A stretch of DNA of 64,000 nt from Shewanella denitrificans OS217 (GCF_000013765.1 NC_007954.1:1488001-1552000); one strand, 5' to 3'. Positions 9,363 to 18,589 are shown, counted from the first letter of the stretch. The notes: generated by a model not told the origin, from the sequence alone. Program-made: numbers and translations.

Positions 9363-10471
9363 AATGACCTCGCAATCTCAGTGTTGGCTGGGATAACCCG
9401 CTGACCAACAACCAGTTTATGCAGGCCTTGAGTGATGATGATATCCCCCTCTTTTATCGCGCCCTTGATATAGGCTTGCTGTTCGTTGGTGTAGATTATT
9501 TCTACATCACGGCGCTGGACTTCGCTGTGATCTTGAGTATCACTGACTAAGGTATAGACATTCCAAAGCCCACGGATGCCATCGGTTAGTGCATCGATGG
9601 GGATCCAATAACCTTGAGCCATGATCTGTTGTTCTAATGTTAGGTAGGCGATTTCACCATTGATGGCATAAGCCCCCTTTGGCAAACTTATCCTTAGCTG
9701 TACTGTGCGGCTAACGGGATTCACCTCGGCGCTGATGCCAGCGATTACCCCTTGGTAGTGCTGCTGGGCGACTGTGATATCAACTTGTTGACCATTGACA
9801 AGTTTTTGGGCTACATCAACAGGCACGCCGATATAAGCTAATTTTTGTTCATGGCCTATTAAGGTGAAAACTGGGCTGCCGAGCGCAATAACTTCACCGA
9901 GATTGTGATGTCTTTGGCTTATCTCTCCTGAAAAAGGTGCTAGCAGTACTGACTTATCAAGTTTTAAATTAGTGGCATGCAGTGAGGCTTGCAAGCGCTG
10001 CTGATTAGCGAGAAGGCTCGCCACCTGTTGCTCAGTTTCATCGAGCTGCTGCTCTGAAACATAATTTTTTTGTTTGAGTTTAATGGTGCGCTTAAGGTTA
10101 CTTTGGGCCAGTGTGATGTCAGCCTCAACCTGTTTCAAACTGGCGCTAAGTTGTGCCTGTTCGGCTTGGAGTAGGACAGTATCTAGGCTGGCAAGTTGTT
10201 GGCCTTGAGTCACAGTGTCGCCACTGTCGACATTAATCTGATTAAGTTTACCTGCTAATTCAAACCCTATGCCTGTGGTATTGGCCGAGCGTATGGTGCC
10301 ACTGTAGGTTTGATTGTGCTGATAGCTGTCGGTCTGCTTCAGGGTATCTGTGATCACTGTTTGGTAGCTTACGGTATCGCTATGCTGTTTAACTTCAGAG
10401 CCGCAGGCGCTCAATAATCCCATCGTCGCTAAGCCAAAAACCATTGTTAGATTAAATCTAAGGGTGTCCAT
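9359..10471 (-). CDS. RND efflux periplasmic adaptor (membrane fusion protein, HlyD/AcrA-like)
   Basis: Links the RND permease to an outer-membrane channel. It is a 370-residue predicted lipoprotein: the signal ends in the lipobox LLSAC, with Cys near residue 23. A lipoyl/barrel-sandwich half follows (TTGIGFELAGKLNQINVDSG, VTQGQQLASLD). Next comes a coiled-coil hairpin rich in Gln and Lys around residues 95-165, then the second half-lipoyl segment (LLAPFSGEISQRH) and a beta-barrel. Its stop overlaps the permease start (ATGA), so the two form one operon, transcribed away from the tetR-like gene. Confidence 0.9.
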   Translation of the reverse strand: MDTLRFNLTMVFGLATMGLLSACGSEVKQHSDTVSYQTVITDTLKQTDSYQHNQTYSGTIRSANTTGIGFELAGKLNQINVDSGDTVTQGQQLASLDTVLLQAEQAQLSASLKQVEADITLAQSNLKRTIKLKQKNYVSEQQLDETEQQVASLLANQQRLQASLHATNLKLDKSVLLAPFSGEISQRHHNLGEVIALGSPVFTLIGHEQKLAYIGVPVDVAQKLVNGQQVDITVAQQHYQGVIAGISAEVNPVSRTVQLRISLPKGAYAINGEIAYLTLEQQIMAQGYWIPIDALTDGIRGLWNVYTLVSDTQDHSEVQRRDVEIIYTNEQQAYIKGAIKEGDIIITQGLHKLVVGQRVIPANTEIARSL

Positions 10472-10559
10472 GATGTAGGTTTCCTATAAAATATCGGCAC
10501 TGCGTGCACAATAACCAGATGCGTTTATCTTGGTGGCGGTATATGCACTAATGTTAAAC

Positions 10560-10575
10560 TAGACTACCAAGTCTA
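10560..10575. promoter_or_regulatory. Palindromic operator, copy 1 (probable TetR-type regulator site)
   Basis: TAGACT-ACCA-AGTCTA is a perfect 6-bp inverted repeat in the divergent region between the efflux operon and the tetR-like gene. The flanks AAC and TTTTG are repeated in copy 2, which lies 28 bp further on. Confidence 0.7.
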
Positions 10576-10587
10576 TTTTGTAAGAAC

Positions 10588-10603
10588 TAGACTGTCCAGT
10601 CTA
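10588..10603. promoter_or_regulatory. Palindromic operator, copy 2 (probable TetR-type regulator site)
   Basis: TAGACT-GTCC-AGTCTA has the same arms as copy 1 with a different spacer. Two identical-arm palindromes in a regulator/pump divergent promoter are the expected binding sites of the neighbouring repressor. Confidence 0.7.
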
Positions 10604-10659
10604 TTTTGTGGTTTAATTAAAATTCTCGGTGTAGCTTAGCGTTAACATGCGCCACAGTA

Positions 10660-11301
10660 ATGACATATAGTGAAGTTAAGATGATAAATGAGCTGAAAAA
10701 AACCAAAAGTCGTAGCGAAATTAAGCGCGAGCAGATCTTGCACTCCGCGATTGAGCTCTTTTGCGTTCAGGGTTTTCCTAACACCAGTATGGATGAGGTG
10801 GCCAAATTAGCTGGGGTGTCTAAACAGACTGTCTATGCCCATTTTGGTTCTAAGGATGATTTATTTGTCGCAGCAATTGAGTCCCGTTGTATCGCTCATC
10901 AATTGACAGGGGACTTGCTGTTTGACCCTAAGCACCCAGAAGTGTCAATTATGCGTTTCTCACAGCAATTTGGTGAGATGATAGTCAGCCATGAAACCAT
11001 GGCAGTGTTTAAAACCTGTGTCGCCCAAGCTGAAAGCCACCCTGAACTACCAAGGCTGTTTTTTAATGCCGGGCCTAAGCATGTTTTAGGTTTGTTAAGT
11101 GGATTCCTCCAGTTGGTGGACAAGCAAGGGGGGTATCATTTCCCTAAGCCCCATGACAGTGCTATTCGCTTGTGTTTGATGCTCTTTGGTGAACTTAAAC
11201 TCAGGTTAGAGCTTGGGCTAGAGGTTGAAGAATTACGCTTAAGCCGTGATGCCTATATAGAAGAGACGGCGCAGATGTTTTTACGTGCTCATAGGGTATG
11301 A
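10660..11301 (+). CDS. TetR/AcrR-family transcriptional regulator
   Basis: Probable repressor of the divergent efflux operon. It has 213 residues. The N-terminal TetR helix-turn-helix spans roughly residues 20-65 (REQILHSAIELFCVQGFPNT, DEVAKLAGVSKQTVYAHFGS, KDDLFVAAI). The C-terminal half is the ligand/dimerisation domain. No strong ribosome site precedes the ATG at 10660. An in-frame ATG at 10681 would shorten the protein by 7 residues without touching the DNA-binding domain. Two identical palindromes lie just upstream and suggest autoregulation plus pump control. Confidence 0.9.
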   Translation: MTYSEVKMINELKKTKSRSEIKREQILHSAIELFCVQGFPNTSMDEVAKLAGVSKQTVYAHFGSKDDLFVAAIESRCIAHQLTGDLLFDPKHPEVSIMRFSQQFGEMIVSHETMAVFKTCVAQAESHPELPRLFFNAGPKHVLGLLSGFLQLVDKQGGYHFPKPHDSAIRLCLMLFGELKLRLELGLEVEELRLSRDAYIEETAQMFLRAHRV

Positions 11302-11471
11302 TGTTCAGCATACTAAGTTATTCATCGAGTAGCAGAGTCATCAAATTGAAATCAGCCCTATAACCTGAATGAGTGATGATCTTTCTACCGACTTGATACC
11401 GAGTTTATTTTGTATTTTGCTTACTTGAGATTGCCTGCCAGATTTAGTTAACTTCAAATGCAAAGGATGAC

Positions 11472-12431
11472 ATGCATATGCCAGCTTCAATTGATATTAA
11501 TAACAGAGACCTAGCGCTTTTTATCAGTGCCATAACGCTTTTTATGGGCAGTAGCGCACAGGCCAGTGAAGCAGCATCAAGACCTGTGTCCCCTGCATTT
11601 AAATTGGATGTATCAGGTATTTATCATGCTGATAGTGAGTTTGAAACCAAGACCAATGCACAAGGGCAACAAGCTGATTTAAAAAGAAACAGTATGGTGC
11701 TTAAACTCTCTACCAAAGGTGAGTTGGATCAGACTTGGTCATTAGGCGGCAATATAGGTTATGAGCGAAAAGCATACGATTGGTCTGCTTTGCTCAACAC
11801 TAACACTCAAGCTGGCGTGTTTGATGCCAATGTCATGCCTTGGCAATCGGTTGAGCTCTATACCTTAGGGCTGTCATTGAGTTATCAAGCTAATGATAAC
11901 TGGATACTGTTACTCTCACCCCAGATTAAATATGCCTATGCCGATACCAGTAGTTTCAGTGATGGGCAAAGCTATGGCGTTGTGATGTCGGCCATGTACC
12001 GTTTTTCCTCAAATAATATGTTGGGGTTTGGTGTTGCTTACTTGAATGATGTAAATGAAGTCAACACTGTGCCTTACTTGGCGGTGCGCTGGAAAATAAG
12101 CGATAAGTGGCTGCTAAGTAATCCCTTTAAGCCAGGTTTTTCAGGGCCAGCAGGGTTAGAGCTCAGTTATAATGTGTCTGATGAACTTGAATTAGCCCTT
12201 GGGGCGAGTCATCGCAGTGAGCGTTTCTCAGTTGGCAGTAAAGAGCAAAGCGTTGACGTGCAAGAGTGGGTTAGCTTTGTCAGGGCTAGCTGGCAATTGA
12301 GCACAAGCCTTGAACTTTCTGCCTACGGCGGCTATTTCTTTGGCGGTGAAATGGAGATTGAACCTGAAGGCATCCGCTATGATTTAACAGGGCAGGCGGC
12401 AACGGGACTCAATCTCTCCATCAGCTTTTAA
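11472..12431 (+). CDS. Outer-membrane-like protein, probably DUF6268 family
   Basis: A 319-residue protein with a predicted signal sequence (hydrophobic FISAITLFMGSSAQA, cleavage near AQA-SEA). The rest is built of alternating aromatic/polar strands, as in a beta-barrel (WSLGGNIGYERKAY, YTLGLSLSYQANDNWILLLS) and ends in ISF, a typical outer-membrane terminal aromatic. An AAGGA ribosome site precedes the ATG at 11472; an in-frame ATG also exists at 11478. It resembles DUF6268-type proteins of unknown function. It follows tetR in the same direction after 170 nt, but a link to efflux is only conjecture. Confidence 0.72.
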   Translation: MHMPASIDINNRDLALFISAITLFMGSSAQASEAASRPVSPAFKLDVSGIYHADSEFETKTNAQGQQADLKRNSMVLKLSTKGELDQTWSLGGNIGYERKAYDWSALLNTNTQAGVFDANVMPWQSVELYTLGLSLSYQANDNWILLLSPQIKYAYADTSSFSDGQSYGVVMSAMYRFSSNNMLGFGVAYLNDVNEVNTVPYLAVRWKISDKWLLSNPFKPGFSGPAGLELSYNVSDELELALGASHRSERFSVGSKEQSVDVQEWVSFVRASWQLSTSLELSAYGGYFFGGEMEIEPEGIRYDLTGQAATGLNLSISF

Positions 12432-12454
12432 GTCGAATATTTATCGATGGCAAG

Positions 12455-12485
12455 CCATGGGTGTTTATTCACTTGTGGTTTTTAT
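12455..12485 (+). terminator. Probable terminator after the outer-membrane-like gene
   Basis: A 9-bp stem (CCATGGGTG / CACTTGTGG, including three G-U pairs) with a TTTATT loop is followed by five T residues. It overlaps the end of the convergent gene. Confidence 0.5.
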
Positions 12486-13078
12486 TCTATCCCTAGCATG
12501 GCATCTTTTAGTGACCCTTGAGCGGGTTCATCCCCAAGCCAAATATTAATTAATGCGCGGCGAAAGAGTTCATTTTGGATCTCACTCTGGCGGATGCCAT
12601 TTTTAATGCTGTTAACGCCGCTGTCTTTTCTTATCTCAAACACAAACCTATCGCCGACCTTAATAGGGGCCTCAAAGCTTGCCATAAAGCGAGCAATTGC
12701 GCTGCCTATGACTTGAGTTTGGCCATTGGTGGCGTTGTCAAAACCCTCATTGATGGCGGCATTCATTTTCTCTGAGGTTATCATAGAAGAAAGAATATCC
12801 ATTTGGATGGCAAGTTCTGGGCTGTCTAGGATTGCCTGAGTGTCGGTTTCAGTTTTTGGTAAATAGAGGCTTGCCACATACAAATCCATGAAAAACTTGC
12901 TGCGTACTCCTGAGCCGTTGAGCACAAGTGAGCTTGAGTCTAGCTGATAGGTTGCAGCAACCTGCACTCCAGCGACCTCTTTTGCGGCGCTATGAGTACT
13001 AACACTGCTTAGCAGTAGTAAACACAAACTTATTGTTAATGTTTTGATTAATATATAGAAAAAATTCATGTTAGACAC
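12482..13078 (-). CDS. Secreted chalcone-isomerase-like protein
   Basis: A 198-residue protein with an N-terminal signal sequence (LTISLCLLLLSSVSTHSAA). The mature part opens with KEVAGVQVAATYQLDSSSLV, then LNGSGVRSKFFMDLYVASLY, the signature of the bacterial chalcone-isomerase-like family (PF16036 type). The plant catalytic residues are not expected in these bacterial forms and the true role is unknown. The first ATG is used here; a second Met at residue 4 is an alternative start. It is convergent with the preceding outer-membrane-like gene. Confidence 0.8.
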   Translation of the reverse strand: MSNMNFFYILIKTLTISLCLLLLSSVSTHSAAKEVAGVQVAATYQLDSSSLVLNGSGVRSKFFMDLYVASLYLPKTETDTQAILDSPELAIQMDILSSMITSEKMNAAINEGFDNATNGQTQVIGSAIARFMASFEAPIKVGDRFVFEIRKDSGVNSIKNGIRQSEIQNELFRRALINIWLGDEPAQGSLKDAMLGIE

Positions 13079-13137
13079 TAATGGTTATTTTTACGTTTAA
13101 AGTAAATTGGGTTGTTACTGACACAAGCGGTAAGGGA

Positions 13138-13617
13138 TCAGCCGCGAAGACCTAGCTGGTACTGGCCATTTTGCTGAAAAAACAGCGCTTGTTTTTGCTT
13201 TGGTGATACCAGTAATGGGCCATCATCAAAAAATAAAAAACACTTCCAGTTACGCACAAACACATCCCAACGGGTCTCGATAATTTGATACTTTTCATAA
13301 CAGAAAAAAATCGGCGTATCAGCAGCCCAATCCATATGTTGAAGAATAGCTTCAGGCAATTGCTCATCCTCACTGTCCCAGGCTGCTTGCCAGTGCTCAG
13401 TTAAGCTCCAGGCATCAGCCTTTGCCGCCCAATCTCCCTTGGCAAACTGTTCAGCACGGCTAGATTTATTGCTGATCCATTGGTTCCACACCAACATAGC
13501 GCTCTTTTCTGCCAGTGGTTTGATCTGCGCCTTATCGGCTTCACTGACGGGTAGGTCTTTATGATTGAAAATCCATTTGCGCTTGTAGTTTTCTAAGGGG
13601 ATATAGGTATGTGTCAC
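13138..13617 (-). CDS. Conserved small cytoplasmic protein (DUF2947-like)
   Basis: 159 residues, rich in Trp and aromatic residues (KRKWIFNHKDLPVSEADKAQ, LTEHWQAAWDSEDEQLP, RWDVFVRNWKCFLFFDDGP), with no signal peptide or membrane segment. It resembles the DUF2947 proteins of Shewanella and Vibrio as I remember them; the family call is from memory. Function is unknown. It stands alone on the minus strand next to the glycosylation island. Confidence 0.65.
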   Translation of the reverse strand: MTHTYIPLENYKRKWIFNHKDLPVSEADKAQIKPLAEKSAMLVWNQWISNKSSRAEQFAKGDWAAKADAWSLTEHWQAAWDSEDEQLPEAILQHMDWAADTPIFFCYEKYQIIETRWDVFVRNWKCFLFFDDGPLLVSPKQKQALFFQQNGQYQLGLRG

Positions 13618-13882
13618 AGGGCCTCTCGAGGAAAAAGGTTGGCTATAGGGCTAGCGATTAAGATTAGCGGCTAGTATAAAGCCAAGACTAGAGATTGGGA
13701 AACTAGATAGCACTGAATAGTCATTCAGTGAGTTGATTTTTTTAGTGAGCGCCCAACTAGCGAATACTTGATTGAAGTCGCTTCTATACGCTTTTATTGT
13801 TTCAGATCAAGGTGTCAACATATTTTGGGACCTATTCTATGAGCATTGCTATAAATGGTGTCATTTTTATGAAATATAAATT

Positions 13883-14968
13883 GTGAATATTGTCTTTAGA
13901 GTTGACGCTAATCTTGCTATAGGCTCTGGCCATCTTATGCGCTGTTTGACATTGGCCAAAGCTATAAGAAAAATTATTGAGGCAGAAATTTTTTTTGCAA
14001 CAAAATTCGACGAGCCTAACTTTACCGAACTTATTGTAAGCAGTGGCTTCAATTTATTGCTGTTGACTGCGGAAAATCACTCAAATATCAATAGTAATGT
14101 ATCGGCGTGGACGCAAGAACAGGATGCCATCTTGTTTGAAAACTCATTTTTTTTGCAAGGTGTTTTAAGGATAGATATTCTAATTGTAGATAATTACTCT
14201 TTAGACAGGAATTGGGAGAGAAGTGTAAAACATTTTGTTAATAAGTTAGTGGTTATAGATGATTTGGCAATAAGGAAACATGTTTGCGATATTTTGATAG
14301 ATCAGAATCTAGCATTGGATTATAAAATACGATATCACAATCTTGTACCAAAGAACTGTAGATTGTTCTTGGGTATTTCATACCTTATTTTACGAGATGA
14401 GTTTTTTAATGAGTTTAATTATGTTGAAGCTAGAACTAAATTAAGCAAGGTGCTTGTCTTTTTTGGTGGTGTGGATAAAGACAATTTAAGTCATAAGTTT
14501 ATTTCTCAAGTAATGCCGATAATGCCATGTGATATATCTATAAGGTTGGTTATAGGTGTTGCAAATTTTAATGCTGATAATATAAAAAAATCCTGTGAAT
14601 TTTATAAAAATATTGACTGTGTTGAATACGGTGAAAATATAGCAGAAATGATGATGGAAGCTGATTTGGCAATAGGTGCAGGAGGTGCCACAACTGGAGA
14701 AAGAATAATGATGGGGCTTCCCAGCATTGTGTATTCTTTGGCTGAAAATCAGGTGGAAATATCACAATATTTACACGATATTGGATTGATAAATTATATG
14801 GGTGATCAATCTGAATTTGATGCTGAATCAATCATTCTGCTGATAAAAAGATATGTGAAGTATCCAGAGTTATTAAATGCTCATTCATCTAGGTTGTTAG
14901 GCGTAGCAAAAAGCCAACTGTCAGACTTGTGTGATGAAATAGTTTCAGATAGGAGGTTTCATGAATGA
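13883..14968 (+). CDS. pseG: UDP-2,4-diacetamido-2,4,6-trideoxy-beta-L-altropyranose hydrolase
   Basis: Removes UDP in the fourth step of pseudaminic acid synthesis. 361 residues with a GT-B-like fold. The catalytic histidine is His17 in AIGSGHLMRCLTLA, the same number as in Campylobacter PseG, and the tyrosine motif VDNYSLDRNWE and VVIDDLA follow. The C-terminal nucleotide-binding loop GAGGATTGERIMMGLPSIVY is clear. The gene is markedly AT-rich compared with its left-hand neighbours. It overlaps the next gene by 8 nt. The ATG lies in a weak context without an obvious strong ribosome site. Confidence 0.92.
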   Translation: MNIVFRVDANLAIGSGHLMRCLTLAKAIRKIIEAEIFFATKFDEPNFTELIVSSGFNLLLLTAENHSNINSNVSAWTQEQDAILFENSFFLQGVLRIDILIVDNYSLDRNWERSVKHFVNKLVVIDDLAIRKHVCDILIDQNLALDYKIRYHNLVPKNCRLFLGISYLILRDEFFNEFNYVEARTKLSKVLVFFGGVDKDNLSHKFISQVMPIMPCDISIRLVIGVANFNADNIKKSCEFYKNIDCVEYGENIAEMMMEADLAIGAGGATTGERIMMGLPSIVYSLAENQVEISQYLHDIGLINYMGDQSEFDAESIILLIKRYVKYPELLNAHSSRLLGVAKSQLSDLCDEIVSDRRFHE

Positions 14969-15917
14969 TATAAATTTATTGCCATTAACGTCTGCATATC
15001 TTGACCTCATCCTAGAATGGCGAAACAATCCGGAAGTCAGACGTAATATGTATACAAGTCATGTTATTTCAAAAGCAGAACACTATGCTTGGTTTAAGAA
15101 ATTAGAAAGTGACAATACTAAACAGTGCTTCATCTTTGTACTTAATGGTGTGCCCTCTGGATTTATAAGTTTTGTTGATATAAATCTAAATTCAAAATCT
15201 GCTACTTGGGCATTCTATTCTGGTAACACTTCAGTTAGAGGGATTGGTTCGCTGATGGAAGTCTCAGCGTTGAACTATGCATTTAGCACTCTGGGTTTAC
15301 ACAAACTCTCTTGTGAGGTGTTAGAGTTTAACAATATGGTAGTAAGATTTCATGAAAAATATGGTTTTCACGTTGAAGGAGTTTTTAAAAAACATCATTT
15401 TTCAGAGGGTGAGTATTGGGATATATATCGCCTTGCAATTTTTAATGAAGAGTGGGCTCGATGTAAATTAGAGATTAACTTAAAAAAGCAATCAATTTCT
15501 CCTGGTTCCTCTTATCGAGAAAATGTGTTTTTTACGAATGAAAATATCATTGGATTTTCTGCATTAAGTGGAGATTGCAATCAAATTCATCTTAACAAGC
15601 AATACGCCATTAAAAATGGTTTTGACAATAATCTTGTGCATGGTTTTCTTGTCGGGTCTGTCTTTTCTAAAGTGTTTGGAACCCGCTTTCCGGGTGATGG
15701 CTGTATATATATTAGTCAATCCCTGTCTTTTTTGAGTCCCGTATATCCTGATGACTTACTCGAGGCATCATTTGTTGTATTGTCTAAAATAGGGCGTAAG
15801 CTAGTTGTTGAGACTTCAATCACAAACCTTCACTCTAACAAAAAAGTTATAGATGGTGTTGCTGAATTGTTGATATCGATGGATTCGCAAATAGGGTATT
15901 TAAATCAATACTTGTAA
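14961..15917 (+). CDS. pseH: PseH-like N-acyltransferase fused to a MaoC-type (R)-hydratase domain
   Basis: A two-domain protein of 318 residues. Residues 1-165 are a GNAT acyltransferase of the PseH type (LILEWRNNPEVRRNMYTS, then RGIGSLMEVSALNYAFSTLG and FHEKYGFHVEGVFKKH), expected to acylate N-4 of the UDP-sugar made by PseC. Residues ~175-300 are a hot-dog MaoC-like domain with Asp205, Asn207 and His210 in SGDCNQIHLNKQYA, then VHGFLVGSVFS and SQSLSFLSPVYPDD, as in PhaJ-type (R)-specific enoyl-CoA hydratases. Usual PseH proteins are about 160-200 residues. It overlaps pseG, has a strong AGGAGG ribosome site and a single uninterrupted frame. The MaoC part may supply a (R)-3-hydroxyacyl-CoA donor; this is inference. 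Confidence 0.85.
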   Translation: MNDINLLPLTSAYLDLILEWRNNPEVRRNMYTSHVISKAEHYAWFKKLESDNTKQCFIFVLNGVPSGFISFVDINLNSKSATWAFYSGNTSVRGIGSLMEVSALNYAFSTLGLHKLSCEVLEFNNMVVRFHEKYGFHVEGVFKKHHFSEGEYWDIYRLAIFNEEWARCKLEINLKKQSISPGSSYRENVFFTNENIIGFSALSGDCNQIHLNKQYAIKNGFDNNLVHGFLVGSVFSKVFGTRFPGDGCIYISQSLSFLSPVYPDDLLEASFVVLSKIGRKLVVETSITNLHSNKKVIDGVAELLISMDSQIGYLNQYL

Positions 15918-16114
15918 ACCAGTACAAACATATCTTTATATTGGTAGCATAGTGCCTTTACCATGAGAGACATTTTATAATTTTATTGTCCAAGAGCAAT
16001 GTCTCTGTGTTTTATGTTGTGAGTAATATGTTAAGAGATTTTTAAAGCATCATTAATATTATAGTGATAATTATGAACTGTTTCAGCGTGCTAAGAGATA
16101 TTAACAAGTGAAAA

Positions 16115-18589
16115 TTATAATTTTTTAAAAAATCTCAAGGCAACTTGGTTGTTGCTTTCAATGTTGAGTACACGGTTGAAAACGGATTTTGCACTTTCTA
16201 TTTCGTTGAAACTTTTAAGGAAAGTTCCAAGTTTAAGCAGTACAGGCACGTCTTCAGGATACTTGTCTAAGTAATCTAAGTAAGTACTTAATGCATCTTG
16301 AGGCTTACCTTGTAATGCAAGTATGCTAGCAAGTTGAGGTATATACGCATCATTGTACTGGATGATTTTTTTTAATGATTCCTCTGCTAAATGATAACTA
16401 TCAAGTTTAATTGCAAGCATTATGATATGGCGGAGCTCATTTTCTTCTCTGGCAGTATCATCTAATAAAAGTACATATTTTAAAGACTCATCTAGATTGT
16501 TTTCTAAATACAATTGATAACTCTTGGCTAGATTGTATAGATGAAATATTTTTGACTCTTGCTCTTTAAATGGTTCAGTATACTGCACCATTTTTTGTAT
16601 GCCAACAATGTGTTGTTGTTGCATTAGGATGCTGAGCTTTTTAAATGCGCCGTCTAGATTTTTAACTTTAGGAATAATTGAGCCTTCATGCTTCTTTTTG
16701 TTAAATAAATTTAAGTATTCAAGTTGAAGATGGGCGAGTTTTTCTTTATCTTTTTCTGATAAATACTGATATTTCTCTGGATTCTCTCTTAACCATATAT
16801 TGGATCTTCCAAAGTGACTGTCTTCGATCCATTGGGGAGTGAATGCATCAAATTTTTCTGGTTCTTTATACTCAGAAACTCGAGCGTTGAGGCGTTTTAT
16901 AGCACAGTTCATGAGTTCATAAATTTCATTGGCGATATAAAAAAAAGCACGATAGTAAGAGTTGTTTTGTTCTATTATATCTTTTTGTGTCCAAGAATCT
17001 GAATTTTTTGTGGAAAGAAAATGTGAAAACTCATAAAATCCATAAAATTTTATTAGATAGCAGTAATTGTTAAATTTAGTGTTCAATTCATATTCCAAGT
17101 TATTCAACTTGTTGGATGACAATAGGATAAGTTCATTCTTGTCTGTGTTTTCAATTTTCTTACATAAAGCCAGAGCTCTTTTGAGTAATTTAATTACATT
17201 CCCCATATCTTCAATTGCTTGGTTTAGCTCATTTTTAATCTTAATGATTTTAGCTGACTTTTCTGAAGAAGATAGATTAAAATTACTTTGTTTTAGTGAG
17301 TTTCTTTGTGTAGTAGGAATAGGTTCAAGGTTAATGGAAATCGGCTGGCAATGGTTGACACCTTTTACTTTCGCGGCATTTTTAGAAAGGTTGATGAAGT
17401 TAATTAGTGGCCATTTTTTTGTTGTTTCTGCAAGTGCTTCTATTGAATGAAATAGTTGCATAGGGGTTTCTGCCAGCTCACCATTATATGTCTCAACCCA
17501 TTCATGTATTGTGCCAATGTCAGGGCCAAAACTGGCGGCATAAGTGTCAGTTGTGTGTGATTTACCTGTTTGAGAATAGCAATAATCAACACCGCATAAT
17601 AATATTTGATTAAAGCCCATTTCCGCCGCAAGGTGGACTGCACAATTTGTAACCGTTGGTCCTTCAGTTGTAATATTTGAATTGATCTCTAAACATTTCC
17701 AGGGTGCATCGATCCCTAAATAGAGTAAGTTACCGTTCCATTGGGCAACAATATCACTGCAGGTATGGTAAGCACTTACAAGTAAAATATCTTGACTCAG
17801 TGCCATCATAGCCTCATTAACCTCAAAGCTGTGTTCTTGAGGATCGACTGTAATGACTATGTCTGAACTAATCCCTAGTTTAGCAAGCTTTCCTACTACC
17901 CTTGATGCGCTTATAATAATCAAATCATTTCGATTCTTTTTAATCCATTCTATATGGTCATCTAAAGAAGGACCCCCACCCAAAATGATTGAGGTTTTGC
18001 CTACAAAGGTGTTTCTCAATAATTCAGCAGGTTGCAAATTTTCGCTAAGATTCTCTAGTTGCCTTTTAAAAAATTGCTTTTGGGTAAAACCAGTACTGTT
18101 ATCAAAATATTCTCGCTCAATCGTTTTTTCGACGTTATGACATAATTGGGCATAGTTGTCATTGCAATTGGCTGATGCGGCGAAAGAGTAATGTATGTTG
18201 AATTGTTTTTTTACTATGAAAAGGTTGAGCTCTACCTGCTTGATCTGTTGTTGAAACTGTTCAAATGAGTAAATATAAAATGAATCTTTAACCTCTGTTG
18301 GGATCTCTATGCTGAGTAAAGATAAAACATCATCCAGCTCGACAAATACATACTTAGAATCAGGTGCTTGTGGAAGTTCAAGGATGTAGTTGGCAAGTAA
18401 ACCAGAATCCATACCGACAAATATATGTAAAGTATTAGCTTCCTGTAACTGGACCGTTTTAAACTTATCTTTGAACAAGGTCACTGAATCTATACGTTCA
18501 AAAATATTATTATTGACGCTTGGTAAGTAATGCTCATTGAATGGGCTGATTGCAAATATATTTTTGATTTTTGATTCTTGTTTATTCAT
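16115..18589 (-). CDS. Maf-type flagellin glycosyltransferase (MptE-like DUF115 domain) with C-terminal TPRs
   Basis: 824 residues, probably the enzyme that attaches nonulosonic acid to flagellin in the cytoplasm. An N-terminal Maf domain is followed by the MptE-like core with the nucleotide motif SIILGGGPSLDDHIEWI near residue 200, then VITVDPQEH and LLCGVDYCYS. The last ~170 residues form tetratricopeptide-like helices (LASILALQGKPQDALSTYLD, LLKLGTFLKSFNEIESAKSV). It is AT-rich and transcribed against the pse genes on both sides. A good sigma-54 element lies about 110 nt upstream, tying it to the flagellar regulon. Confidence 0.88.
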   Translation of the reverse strand: MNKQESKIKNIFAISPFNEHYLPSVNNNIFERIDSVTLFKDKFKTVQLQEANTLHIFVGMDSGLLANYILELPQAPDSKYVFVELDDVLSLLSIEIPTEVKDSFYIYSFEQFQQQIKQVELNLFIVKKQFNIHYSFAASANCNDNYAQLCHNVEKTIEREYFDNSTGFTQKQFFKRQLENLSENLQPAELLRNTFVGKTSIILGGGPSLDDHIEWIKKNRNDLIIISASRVVGKLAKLGISSDIVITVDPQEHSFEVNEAMMALSQDILLVSAYHTCSDIVAQWNGNLLYLGIDAPWKCLEINSNITTEGPTVTNCAVHLAAEMGFNQILLCGVDYCYSQTGKSHTTDTYAASFGPDIGTIHEWVETYNGELAETPMQLFHSIEALAETTKKWPLINFINLSKNAAKVKGVNHCQPISINLEPIPTTQRNSLKQSNFNLSSSEKSAKIIKIKNELNQAIEDMGNVIKLLKRALALCKKIENTDKNELILLSSNKLNNLEYELNTKFNNYCYLIKFYGFYEFSHFLSTKNSDSWTQKDIIEQNNSYYRAFFYIANEIYELMNCAIKRLNARVSEYKEPEKFDAFTPQWIEDSHFGRSNIWLRENPEKYQYLSEKDKEKLAHLQLEYLNLFNKKKHEGSIIPKVKNLDGAFKKLSILMQQQHIVGIQKMVQYTEPFKEQESKIFHLYNLAKSYQLYLENNLDESLKYVLLLDDTAREENELRHIIMLAIKLDSYHLAEESLKKIIQYNDAYIPQLASILALQGKPQDALSTYLDYLDKYPEDVPVLLKLGTFLKSFNEIESAKSVFNRVLNIESNNQVALRFFKKL

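Noticed and set aside
13629..13660. A possible TTGGC sigma-54 element before pseG
   Set aside because: The GG to GC spacing is 11 rather than 10, and it lies about 240 nt from pseG with no further support.
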